In this document: in pieces, positions 1 to 7,526 of the stretch
Position numbering within the stretch: the first letter of the stretch is position 1
Layout: each line of letters starts with the position of its first letter
Source: JANQHS01 sp965267505
GTDB lineage: Bacteria; Bacteroidota; Bacteroidia; Cytophagales; CCMP332
Assembly (NCBI GenBank): GCA_965267505.1
Contig: OZ254081.1
Span: 2,604,001 to 2,668,000, forward strand
DNA: 64,000 bases
Direction: 5' to 3'
The notes under the pieces: model-generated
Seen by the model: the letters and a program-made list of their open reading frames with translations, nothing else
The model's database searches: none
Told to the model about the DNA's origin: nothing
Position numbers and translations under genes: made by a program

Positions 1-237
1 ACAGGTGGCGAGCCAACAGAGGATAAGCCTGATATTGAATTCTCAGCTGATACACCCAATACTAAAGTGGATCATTCCTTTACCATCAGGGTTAAAAATT
101 GTAGGCGATCCTATGACCTACTTGTTGAAAAAGGAGTGGAATTCCTTACCCCTCCATATGACTGGGGAGAAGAAATAAGATGTTTTTTCCGTGACCCCGA
201 TGGCCATTTATTTGAGATCAGCGAGTACAAAGGGTAA
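1..237 (+). CDS. VOC/glyoxalase family protein, C-terminal part
   Basis: This is the 3' end of a gene that begins before the window; 78 codons are visible, ending in TAA at 235-237. The segment carries the typical end of a vicinal-oxygen-chelate fold: a linker resembling LLVEKGVEFLTPPYDWG, then FFRDPDGHLFEI, where the Glu of the last strand is a usual metal ligand. Such proteins include glyoxalase I, dioxygenases and antibiotic-binding proteins, and the substrate cannot be told from this piece. The stop lies directly against the stop of the convergent methyltransferase gene with no spacer. Confidence 0.8.
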   Translation, partial: TGGEPTEDKPDIEFSADTPNTKVDHSFTIRVKNCRRSYDLLVEKGVEFLTPPYDWGEEIRCFFRDPDGHLFEISEYKG

Positions 238-1017
238 TTACCTTCCGTAGTAAATACTAGGCAATCCAAATATCCTTAGAACCTTGTTTAAGGATTTTAT
301 GAAGATCCTGAAAGCCTTATTTATTGCTCTCTGAAAAAGTGGCTTTGCAACAAAAGGACTTTCAAAACTTGGTTTTCCGATCCTTGCGCTTTCAGGTTTG
401 GTCCTTGGCGATTTTTCGACTACAACCATTGAAGTGTAGTAGTGAACAGAATTTATTGACTTTGAAATATTATCAACCTTAAACCCTGATTCCTCAGAGA
501 ACCAACCATGCAATTGATCGATCCATCTCTTGGAGTACTCAATAAAGGTTCCGGGTCTACGATTTCCACCGCCGTATTCAAGAAAGTAGGAGGTATGAAG
601 GTCTTCGCACAAAAAAAGACCCTCGGGTTTTACATGATCAAAAAGTTCTTCAAAGGTTACGATCTGCTGGCGCATGGTATGGCCGCCATCATCCAATAGG
701 ATGTCTACTCTGGGAATTTTGGATTTTAGGTCTCTCAAAAATTTCCTGTCTGACTGTGAGCCGATATAGATCTCAATATTGTCTTCTTCTAATTCTTTGC
801 AACGAGGATCTATGTCTACCCCAATGATCTTGGCTTGTGGGCCAAAGTAATCCTTCCACATTTGTAGGCTCCCACCCTGGAAAACTCCGATCTCCATAAA
901 GGTGATCTCCTTACCCCTGTACTGAGAAAAGTATCGATCGTAGATATCGAAATAGTGATAGAACTTATGAATCTGCCTCTTCTCGTTCGCCCTGAAATAC
1001 TTCTCTAGATGGTTCAT
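238..1017 (-). CDS. class I SAM-dependent methyltransferase (MycE/demethylmacrocin O-methyltransferase-like)
   Basis: 259 aa, cytosolic, no signal peptide. The Rossmann-type SAM site is clear: MEIGVFQGGSLQMW at residues 41-54, the acidic loop GVDIDP around 66-71, DDGGH at 109-113 and EDLHTSY at 138-144. This combination is characteristic of the macrolide-sugar O-methyltransferase group (MycE, TylE-like) and of many enzymes of unknown substrate linked to surface glycans. The last 50 residues are basic and poorly conserved. The gene stands alone: a strong terminator of the upstream YceI gene lies just in front of it. A TTTG-N21-TAGATTTG promoter match ends only 5 bases before the ATG. Substrate unknown. 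Confidence 0.75.
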   Translation of the reverse strand: MNHLEKYFRANEKRQIHKFYHYFDIYDRYFSQYRGKEITFMEIGVFQGGSLQMWKDYFGPQAKIIGVDIDPRCKELEEDNIEIYIGSQSDRKFLRDLKSKIPRVDILLDDGGHTMRQQIVTFEELFDHVKPEGLFLCEDLHTSYFLEYGGGNRRPGTFIEYSKRWIDQLHGWFSEESGFKVDNISKSINSVHYYTSMVVVEKSPRTKPESARIGKPSFESPFVAKPLFQRAINKAFRIFIKSLNKVLRIFGLPSIYYGR

Positions 1018-1021
1018 TTGG

Positions 1022-1054
1022 CAAATCTATTTGAATATGATTAATGGGAACAAA
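1022..1054 (-). promoter_or_regulatory. candidate Bacteroidota promoter for the methyltransferase gene
   Basis: Reading leftwards, TTTG (1051-1054) is followed after 21 bases by TAGATTTG (1022-1029), an exact match to TAnnTTTG. The last G of the -7 box is 5 bases from the A of the ATG at 1017, so transcription would start at or next to the start codon. The TTTG falls inside the U-tract of the preceding terminator. Confidence 0.45.
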
Positions 1055-1080
1055 AAAACCCCGAGGCTCACACCCCGGGG
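1052..1080 (-). terminator. intrinsic terminator after the YceI gene
   Basis: On the minus strand a 9-bp G/C-rich stem (with G-U pairs) and a GTGA loop, 1059-1080, is followed by seven T residues (1052-1058). It lies 30 bases past the YceI stop codon. Confidence 0.85.
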
Positions 1081-1109
1081 CTAACTAACCGATTGTATAT
1101 GTATTTGAA

Positions 1110-1724
1110 CTAATTGCTCTTTTTGGCATGTAGGTCTATATCCATTTTGAATTCACCATCCAAAACCGCGTTTTCTATGCTCCAACCATACATTACCTGA
1201 TATTGTGATCTTTCAATCTTAAAACTCGCCTTCGCATTGATCCATCCTTCATTTCCCTCAATGATATCTGCCTCAAATTCCAAAGGCTTAGTTATACCTC
1301 TTATGGTCAGGTCCGACAATATTTTGTATTTACCTTCTCCTTTTTCTTTTGCGTTTTTTATTACCAGCTGCGCTTCAGGGTATTTTTCAACATTGAAAAA
1401 GTCGTCTGATTTTAAATGATTGACAAGCTTGTCCCTTTTTCCACCTTCTGGCAAGTCTTCATTTGAAATGGTCATCATATCAATAACAAATGATCCGCCT
1501 GATAACTTACCCTTACTAAAGCCGAGTTCCCCCGATTTGATCATAACTTTTCCGGTATGTTCGTACGACTTGGCCAAGTGATATCCTGTCCAGGAAAGAG
1601 AGGATTTCTCAGCGGAAACCATGTAGTTATCTGCAGGAGGAGCAAATGCAAATAATGCCACTCCAAGAATTCCCAATACGGCTAAAAGCCGAATCTTTAA
1701 CGATGTAGATTTATTCTTTTCCAT
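1110..1724 (-). CDS. YceI family lipid/polyisoprenoid-binding periplasmic protein
   Basis: The protein has a hydrophobic N-terminal signal segment (about residues 11-30 from the chosen ATG at 1724), followed by a YceI-like lipocalin fold. Typical parts are SSLSWTGYHLAKSYEHTGKV near the start, DDFFNVEKYPEAQL in the middle and ILSDLTIRGITKPLEF further on. A TTG six codons upstream (1742) is open, but the ATG is preferred because the signal peptide then starts with a basic MEKNK segment. YceI proteins bind polyisoprenoid lipids, such as quinone precursors, in the periplasm; the role here is not defined. The neighbouring ctaA gene lies 90 bases upstream on the same strand and could be co-transcribed. 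A terminator follows. Confidence 0.88.
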   Translation of the reverse strand: MEKNKSTSLKIRLLAVLGILGVALFAFAPPADNYMVSAEKSSLSWTGYHLAKSYEHTGKVMIKSGELGFSKGKLSGGSFVIDMMTISNEDLPEGGKRDKLVNHLKSDDFFNVEKYPEAQLVIKNAKEKGEGKYKILSDLTIRGITKPLEFEADIIEGNEGWINAKASFKIERSQYQVMYGWSIENAVLDGEFKMDIDLHAKKSN

Positions 1725-1813
1725 TTTTCTCAAATAATACAAGCCTTATAACAAGGTCCATGCCGAAGTGTTCATTTTTAGGAACTATTGATCGGCTTAT
1801 GTCTTGTAGGCGA

Positions 1814-2854
1814 CTAAGAGAAAATTGAGCGATTCCCAAAGAAAAAGAGGCCACAAATGATAGTGCCAAGTAATGCTACTGCACCTAATTGATGAAATAA
1901 GGCCAAAAGGAGTGGCACGTGATATAAAAGCGTAAGCACTCCCAGGGCGAATTGTATGCCTACTGTCGAAAGAAGAGCAGCGATTATTAGCTTTTGAGGA
2001 CCCTTCAATTCAATTTTCCTTGACTTATAGTAAATCCAGAAGATGATCATAACAACAAATACAGCAAACCAGCGATGGATGAACTGAACAAGGCTTGCAG
2101 ACTCAAAATAGCTGGTGATGCCATTTTCACTGATGGAATAACCCGCTTCTGGAGGAATAAAATGACTTCCCATCATTGGCCAGGTCGGGTAATATAGGCC
2201 AGCTTTTAAGCCCGCAACAAAAGCTCCGTAGATGATTTGAATGGAGGCAAATGCCAACAATACTCTGAAAGCAGGGATGAGAAATTGAGTGGAAGGTGAA
2301 TTTTGACCTGGAAATTTGACCTTCAGCGCAGTCCATAGGATATATGAAAAGAGAACCAATGCGGTCGACAGGTGAATGGCCAGTCTATAGTGACTGACAT
2401 TTGGGTCGTCAACCAGACCTGATTTAACCATATACCAGCCGATCAATCCTTGTAGCCCCCCCAAGAGAAAGATAATTATGAGATCTCTTACCAACCATCG
2501 TTTTCTTAATTGCCTTTTGAATAGGAAAATGATAAATGGGATGATAAATACGATTCCAATGACCCGACCCAATACCCTGTGCCAGAATTCAGGCCAGTAG
2601 ATCTGCTTGAATTCTTCGAGGGAAAAGTTGTAGTTCCTTTTTTGATATTCAGGGGAGGTCTTATATCGATTGAATTCTTCCTCCCATTGTTCCTGGTTCA
2701 AGGGAGGAACAACCCCAATTATCGGCTTCCAGGTTACCATGGATAATCCTGAATGGCTCAATCTGGTATAGCCACCAAGTACCACCATGCTTATTACCAG
2801 AAAGGCTCCTAGGAAAAGCCACTTTGAAATCAATGAATTGCCCTTCTCCTCCAT
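1814..2854 (-). CDS. ctaA: heme A synthase, COX15/CtaA family
   Basis: 346 aa, about eight membrane segments, oxidising the C8 methyl of heme O to make heme A for aa3/caa3 cytochrome oxidases. The N-terminus contains TRLSHSGLSMVTWKPIIG and the PEF-WHRVLGR signature. The four heme-ligand histidines of the two 4-helix bundles are visible: His92 (WHRVLGR), His161 (AIHLSTALVL), His260 (FIHRWFAVF) and His321 (LFHQLGAVALLG). The Cys pair of Bacillus-type CtaA is absent, so this is the Cox15-like (mitochondrial/proteobacterial) type. No oxidase or ctaB gene lies next to it. The divergent neighbour is a small cytochrome c lipoprotein, which fits a respiratory theme. Confidence 0.93.
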   Translation of the reverse strand: MEEKGNSLISKWLFLGAFLVISMVVLGGYTRLSHSGLSMVTWKPIIGVVPPLNQEQWEEEFNRYKTSPEYQKRNYNFSLEEFKQIYWPEFWHRVLGRVIGIVFIIPFIIFLFKRQLRKRWLVRDLIIIFLLGGLQGLIGWYMVKSGLVDDPNVSHYRLAIHLSTALVLFSYILWTALKVKFPGQNSPSTQFLIPAFRVLLAFASIQIIYGAFVAGLKAGLYYPTWPMMGSHFIPPEAGYSISENGITSYFESASLVQFIHRWFAVFVVMIIFWIYYKSRKIELKGPQKLIIAALLSTVGIQFALGVLTLLYHVPLLLALFHQLGAVALLGTIICGLFFFGNRSIFS

Positions 2855-2980
2855 TTGACGGCGAATTTAAAGCACTCTTTGTAGATGAGAACATCATCCG
2901 GGTTAAAAAGTTGAGGCTTCTTAGACCTTAAGAAAATTTATTTACAAACCTTCGTATTTTCGATTCTAAACCGCAGAAAA

Positions 2981-3322
2981 ATGAGATCCTATCGTTTGAT
3001 TTTTGCAATTTTCAATCTTCTGATTTTGAGCTATTCCTGTTCTCCAAAAATGGCCACTCCTGTAGAGGCCGATCTGGAAAGAGGAAGTAAAAAATTTCCA
3101 GACCTAAGTATGTCTGAACTGGAGGCAGGTCAGGTATTGTATGCTGAAAATTGTAATTTATGCCATGGGTATTATCTGCCAAATGATATTTCTGAAGATG
3201 GATGGAAAGCTATTGTTCCCAAGATGTGCAAAAAGGTAAATCGAAAAGTGGGAAACGAAAGGATCGATGAAAAAGGTCAGGATCAGATACTCAAATATGT
3301 TTTGAGTATGAAAACCAATTAA
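2981..3322 (+). CDS. small cytochrome c-like lipoprotein
   Basis: 113 aa. The signal peptide ends in a lipobox (LSYSC, lipidated Cys20), then come a linker and one c-type heme site, CNLCH (Cys58, Cys61, His62), with Met83 in VPKMCKKVNR as a possible axial ligand. It is therefore predicted to be a membrane-anchored monoheme electron carrier in the periplasm. It lies 127 bases from the divergent ctaA gene and 74 bases before valS. It is not a cytochrome oxidase subunit by length. Its redox partner is unknown. Confidence 0.8.
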   Translation: MRSYRLIFAIFNLLILSYSCSPKMATPVEADLERGSKKFPDLSMSELEAGQVLYAENCNLCHGYYLPNDISEDGWKAIVPKMCKKVNRKVGNERIDEKGQDQILKYVLSMKTN

Positions 3323-3396
3323 AAAGCTTCTTTCTGGCTCAAAAATTAAGTATCCCTCATTAGAATTTCCGATTTTCGCGCTTTGATTTATAAGAC

Positions 3397-6030
3397 GTGA
3401 ACAAGGAAATTCCAAAGCAGTTTCAACCCCAGGAGGTTGAAGAGAAATGGTATTCAGTTTGGAAGGAGAAAGAATATTTCTATTCCAAGCCTAACCCTGA
3501 TAAAGAGCCTTTTACGGTGGTTATTCCTCCACCGAATGTTACAGGTGTATTACATATGGGGCATATGCTAAACAATACCATTCAGGATGTTTTGGTAAGA
3601 AAGGCAAGGAAGCAAGGTTACGAGGCTTGTTGGGTTCCAGGAACGGACCATGCATCGATAGCTACAGAAGCCAAATTGGTAGCCATGCTCAAAGAGAAGG
3701 GCATCGATAAAAGGGATATTGGACGAGAAAAATATCTTGAGCACGCCTGGGAATGGAATGATAAGTATGGAGGAATAATCCTCAAGCAATTGGAAAAGCT
3801 AGGCTGCTCTCTGGATTGGAATCGCACTCGATACACCATGGAACCAGCCCTTTACGAATCGGTAATAAAGGTTTTTGTGGATCTGTACAATAAGGGTAAG
3901 ATCTACAGGGGATTGCGCATGGTAAATTGGGATCCGGTAGGAAAAACGGCACTTAGTGATGATGAGGTGATCCATAGGGATGTTAATTCCAAACTCTATT
4001 ATGTGGACTACCAGGTTGCAGGAGGCGAGGGCGAAACCCTTACAATTGCCACTACCAGACCCGAGACCATCCTAGGTGATACCGCTATTTGTATTCACCC
4101 TGAAGATGAAAGGTTTAAGCACCTCCATGGTAAAAAAGCCATAGTTCCTCTTGTAGATCGTGAGATCCCGATCATACTTGATGACTACGTTTCTATGGAA
4201 TTCGGAACCGGTTGTCTTAAAGTTACGCCTGCCCATGATGAGAATGATTATGAGATCGGCATCAGACATGACCTGGAGATCATCGATATTCTGGATGAGG
4301 ATGGAAAGCTAAATGAGAAGGCCCAGTTCTTTGTTGGGGAAGATCGTTTCAAGGCAAGAAAGCTAATGGAGGAAAAGCTCCTTGAAACCGGGCATCTCCA
4401 AAAAACCGAGGATTATAATAACTCGGTTGGTTTCTCTGAAAGAACAGATGCAGTTATTGAGCCACGGCTAAGCCAACAATGGTTCCTTTCCATGAAGGAG
4501 ATCTCCAAGCCGGCTTTGGAGAATGTGATGAATGATACCATCAAATTGATCCCTTCGAAATTCAAGAATACCTACAGGCATTGGATGGAAAATGTCAGGG
4601 ATTGGTGTATCAGCCGCCAGTTATGGTGGGGGCATCAAATACCGGCTTATTATACTCCTGACGGTAAGACCTTTGTTGCGGAAACCAAAGAAAAGGCATT
4701 GGAAATAGCTATCCAGGAAACCGGAAATAAGGATCTGAAATTAGAAGATCTCAATCAGGACGAAGATGTTCTTGATACCTGGTTCTCTTCATGGTTATGG
4801 CCTATTTCTGTTTTTGATGGGATCCTGGATCCGGAAAATGAAGATGTAAACTATTATTATCCAACCAATGTACTAGTTACAGCACCAGAGATCCTTTTCT
4901 TCTGGGTTGCTCGAATGATCATTGCAGGATATGAATACCGGGGAGATCTGCCATTTACAGATGTATACCTTACCGGAATTGTTAGGGACAAGCAAAGGCG
5001 GAAAATGTCCAAGTCACTTGGGAACTCACCTGAGCCATTGGATCTGATCGCTCAATATGGGGCTGACGGTGTTAGGGTAGGTATGCTCTTAAGTTCTCCT
5101 GCGGGAAATGATCTTCTGTACGATGAAAAGCTGGTTGAGCAAGGAAGGAATTTCATCAATAAGATTTGGAATGCCTTCAGGCTTATTCAAGGATGGGAAG
5201 TAGATGAAAAACTTGATTTTCAGCATTCTCAGGCTTGTGAATGGATGGATTCCAGGATAAATGAAGTGCAGGCTGAAATTGAGGATCACTATTCAAAATA
5301 TAGGATCTCGGATGCTCTGATGGCTATGTATAAGCTGACCTGGGATGATTTCTGTGGTTGGTACCTTGAAATGATCAAACCAGGTTTTGAACAGGGGATA
5401 GACCAGGAAACCCTGGAAAGGTCCAAATCAATGTTCAAGCGTATCCTTGGGTTATTACATCCTTTTACCCCATTTGTAAGCGAGGAAATATGGAGTTATT
5501 TAAGGGCCGAAGGAGATGAAGAACACCTTGTTATGGCTGCATGGCCTGAATTAGGTAAGGTCAATGAAAATGTTCTTAAGGATGCAGCCGATCTTTTCCC
5601 CTTGATCACGGCCATAAGAGGCTTCAAGAAAGACAAGCAGGTTCCTAAGGAAGAAAAATTGGAAGTTTTCTATGGAGAAGCTCTAGGAGAGGTAATGAAT
5701 GCCTTTGGTCTTTATGTCAAGAAATTGGCAGGGATCGAATCTTTAACTGAGGGAAAAGCACCGGAGGGAAGTAATAAATTGATGATAGGAACCTCAGAGA
5801 TTTATATTCCATTTGAGGTTCAGATAGACAAGGATGAAGAGATCAACAGGATCAAAAAAGAATTGGAGCATTTAACTCGATTCAGTATGTCAATTGAGAA
5901 GAAGCTTGGCAATTCGCGTTTTGTTGATAATGCTCCTCCACAGGTTGTAGAATTGGAGAAAAAGAAGTTCTCTGACTCCAGGATCAAGATCGAAGCCCTT
6001 GAAGATGAATTGAGTAAACTCAATTCCTGA
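3397..6030 (+). CDS. valS: valyl-tRNA synthetase
   Basis: 877 aa class I synthetase charging tRNA-Val in the cytosol. The HIGH motif is HMGH at residues 53-56 inside PPNVTGVLHMGHML, and the KMSKS loop is RRKMSKSLGNS. The editing (CP1) domain carries TTRPETILGDTAI and the GTGxxKVTPAHD segment. The last about 60 residues form the valine-specific C-terminal coiled-coil arm (DEEINRIKKELEHL and onwards). The start is GTG; no nearby ATG gives the full N-terminus. The stop overlaps the next start by one base (TGATG), so valS and nnrDE are translationally coupled. Confidence 0.97.
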   Translation: MNKEIPKQFQPQEVEEKWYSVWKEKEYFYSKPNPDKEPFTVVIPPPNVTGVLHMGHMLNNTIQDVLVRKARKQGYEACWVPGTDHASIATEAKLVAMLKEKGIDKRDIGREKYLEHAWEWNDKYGGIILKQLEKLGCSLDWNRTRYTMEPALYESVIKVFVDLYNKGKIYRGLRMVNWDPVGKTALSDDEVIHRDVNSKLYYVDYQVAGGEGETLTIATTRPETILGDTAICIHPEDERFKHLHGKKAIVPLVDREIPIILDDYVSMEFGTGCLKVTPAHDENDYEIGIRHDLEIIDILDEDGKLNEKAQFFVGEDRFKARKLMEEKLLETGHLQKTEDYNNSVGFSERTDAVIEPRLSQQWFLSMKEISKPALENVMNDTIKLIPSKFKNTYRHWMENVRDWCISRQLWWGHQIPAYYTPDGKTFVAETKEKALEIAIQETGNKDLKLEDLNQDEDVLDTWFSSWLWPISVFDGILDPENEDVNYYYPTNVLVTAPEILFFWVARMIIAGYEYRGDLPFTDVYLTGIVRDKQRRKMSKSLGNSPEPLDLIAQYGADGVRVGMLLSSPAGNDLLYDEKLVEQGRNFINKIWNAFRLIQGWEVDEKLDFQHSQACEWMDSRINEVQAEIEDHYSKYRISDALMAMYKLTWDDFCGWYLEMIKPGFEQGIDQETLERSKSMFKRILGLLHPFTPFVSEEIWSYLRAEGDEEHLVMAAWPELGKVNENVLKDAADLFPLITAIRGFKKDKQVPKEEKLEVFYGEALGEVMNAFGLYVKKLAGIESLTEGKAPEGSNKLMIGTSEIYIPFEVQIDKDEEINRIKKELEHLTRFSMSIEKKLGNSRFVDNAPPQVVELEKKKFSDSRIKIEALEDELSKLNS

Positions 6031-7526
6031 TGATCATTCCCTCCATCCAGGAGATCCGGGATCTGGATCAAGCTACCATCAAAAATGAGCCTATCTCATC
6101 CATTGATCTGATGGAAAGAGCTTCCCGCAGATTCTGCGATGCATTTTTGAAGAGAAATATCCGGCCCTCATCCATTTTGGTCTTTTGTGGGCCCGGAAAT
6201 AATGGGGGAGATGGCCTTGCTGTTGCCAGAATTCTAAATGAAACAGGGTTAAATGTTGATATATCAATAATACATCCTGAAAATGGTTCGGATGACTTTA
6301 AAATGAACCTTGAACGTCTGCCAAAATCTATTGAGGTATTCAAGATTGAGGACCCTGGTGACCTTGATGATCTGGGTAAGTATGCCTGTATTATGGATGG
6401 TATTTTTGGTTCAGGCTTGAACCGGGCTGCATCTGCTTTGTTTGCAGATTGTATTTTCTGGATCAACCGAAGCGAAGCGGAGGTAATTTCCATTGATATA
6501 CCTTCTGGTATGTTTGGCGATAAGGCAAACGAACCAGCTGATCCAATTATCAATGCAGATCTAACCTATTCCTTTCAATTTCAAAAGCCCAGTTTCATGA
6601 TGCCTTACCAGGGAAGTTATACCGGGCAGGTGGAAGTTCTACCCATAGGAATCCTGCCCCAGGAGATAGGTAAACTTAAACTGAGCAGGGAATTCTTTAT
6701 GAAGGAGGAGGCTGCTCTTCTTCACCAGAAACGCAAGAAATTCAGTCATAAAGGCTCTTTTGGGCATGGTTTATTGATCGCCGGGAGCCTAGGAAAGATG
6801 GGAGCAGCGGCACTTTCTGGAAAGGCTGCACTCAGATCAGGTTTGGGATTGCTGAGTATTCATACCGCGAAGACAGGGGTAGCCATACTTCAGGAGAGTC
6901 TGAATGAAGCCATGATAAGCATCGACAAAGGGGAGAACTATATCCAGGGTTTTCCAGATCTCGAAAAATATGATGCCATTGGGATTGGTCCTGGACTGGA
7001 TACACAGGAGTTGACATCCTCTTTCTTTAAGGAGTTTTTAAAGGAAATAAAAGTTCCTCTTGTTTTGGATGCTGATGCACTAAATATACTCTCAGAAGAA
7101 CCTGAACTTCTAAAATCACTTCCAAGACGATCCATATTAACACCACATCCGGGTGAATTCAAAAGATTGGTTGGTGAATGGGACAATGATCATGAGCGAT
7201 TGGAAAAACAATTAGCATTTAGCCGGGACTATGATTGCATAGTTATCCTGAAAGGTGCTAACACATCGATCTCAAGGTCTGATGGTTTTGTCAGTTTTAA
7301 TTCGACCGGAAATCCTGGAATGGCAACAGCAGGGAGCGGTGATGTTTTAACAGGAATTATTCTTGGACTTTTATGCCAACGTTATTCCCCCTGGGATGCT
7401 GCCAGGTTGGGAGTTTATCTCCACGGTTTGGCAGGTGACATTAAAGTCATGGAAAAGGGACTTGAAGGACTGATAGCTTCTGATATTATTGAAGGCCTGA
7501 GTCCAGCATTTCGCTCATTATATTAA
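6030..7526 (+). CDS. nnrD: bifunctional NAD(P)H-hydrate epimerase / ADP-dependent NAD(P)H-hydrate dehydratase
   Basis: 498 aa repair enzyme for damaged NADH/NADPH hydrates. The N-terminal half (about 1-210, NnrE/YjeF_N) holds FCGPGNNGGDGLAVAR and an SIDIPSGMFG segment; the epimerase converts R- to S-hydrate. The C-terminal half (about 225-495, NnrD, ribokinase-like) holds GSFGHGLLIAGSLGKMGAAALSGKAALRSG (motif start near 243), LDADALN, TPHPGEF and the catalytic-type ATAGSGDVLTGII. This two-domain fusion is common in bacteria. Its start overlaps the valS stop, and its last 9 bases overlap the convergent oligopeptidase gene. Confidence 0.95.
   Translation: MIIPSIQEIRDLDQATIKNEPISSIDLMERASRRFCDAFLKRNIRPSSILVFCGPGNNGGDGLAVARILNETGLNVDISIIHPENGSDDFKMNLERLPKSIEVFKIEDPGDLDDLGKYACIMDGIFGSGLNRAASALFADCIFWINRSEAEVISIDIPSGMFGDKANEPADPIINADLTYSFQFQKPSFMMPYQGSYTGQVEVLPIGILPQEIGKLKLSREFFMKEEAALLHQKRKKFSHKGSFGHGLLIAGSLGKMGAAALSGKAALRSGLGLLSIHTAKTGVAILQESLNEAMISIDKGENYIQGFPDLEKYDAIGIGPGLDTQELTSSFFKEFLKEIKVPLVLDADALNILSEEPELLKSLPRRSILTPHPGEFKRLVGEWDNDHERLEKQLAFSRDYDCIVILKGANTSISRSDGFVSFNSTGNPGMATAGSGDVLTGIILGLLCQRYSPWDAARLGVYLHGLAGDIKVMEKGLEGLIASDIIEGLSPAFRSLY

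Noticed and set aside
6068..6553. 161-codon open frame antisense to the NnrE half of nnrD
   Set aside because: It lies wholly inside the clear coding sequence on the other strand, shows no domain and is explained by codon bias.
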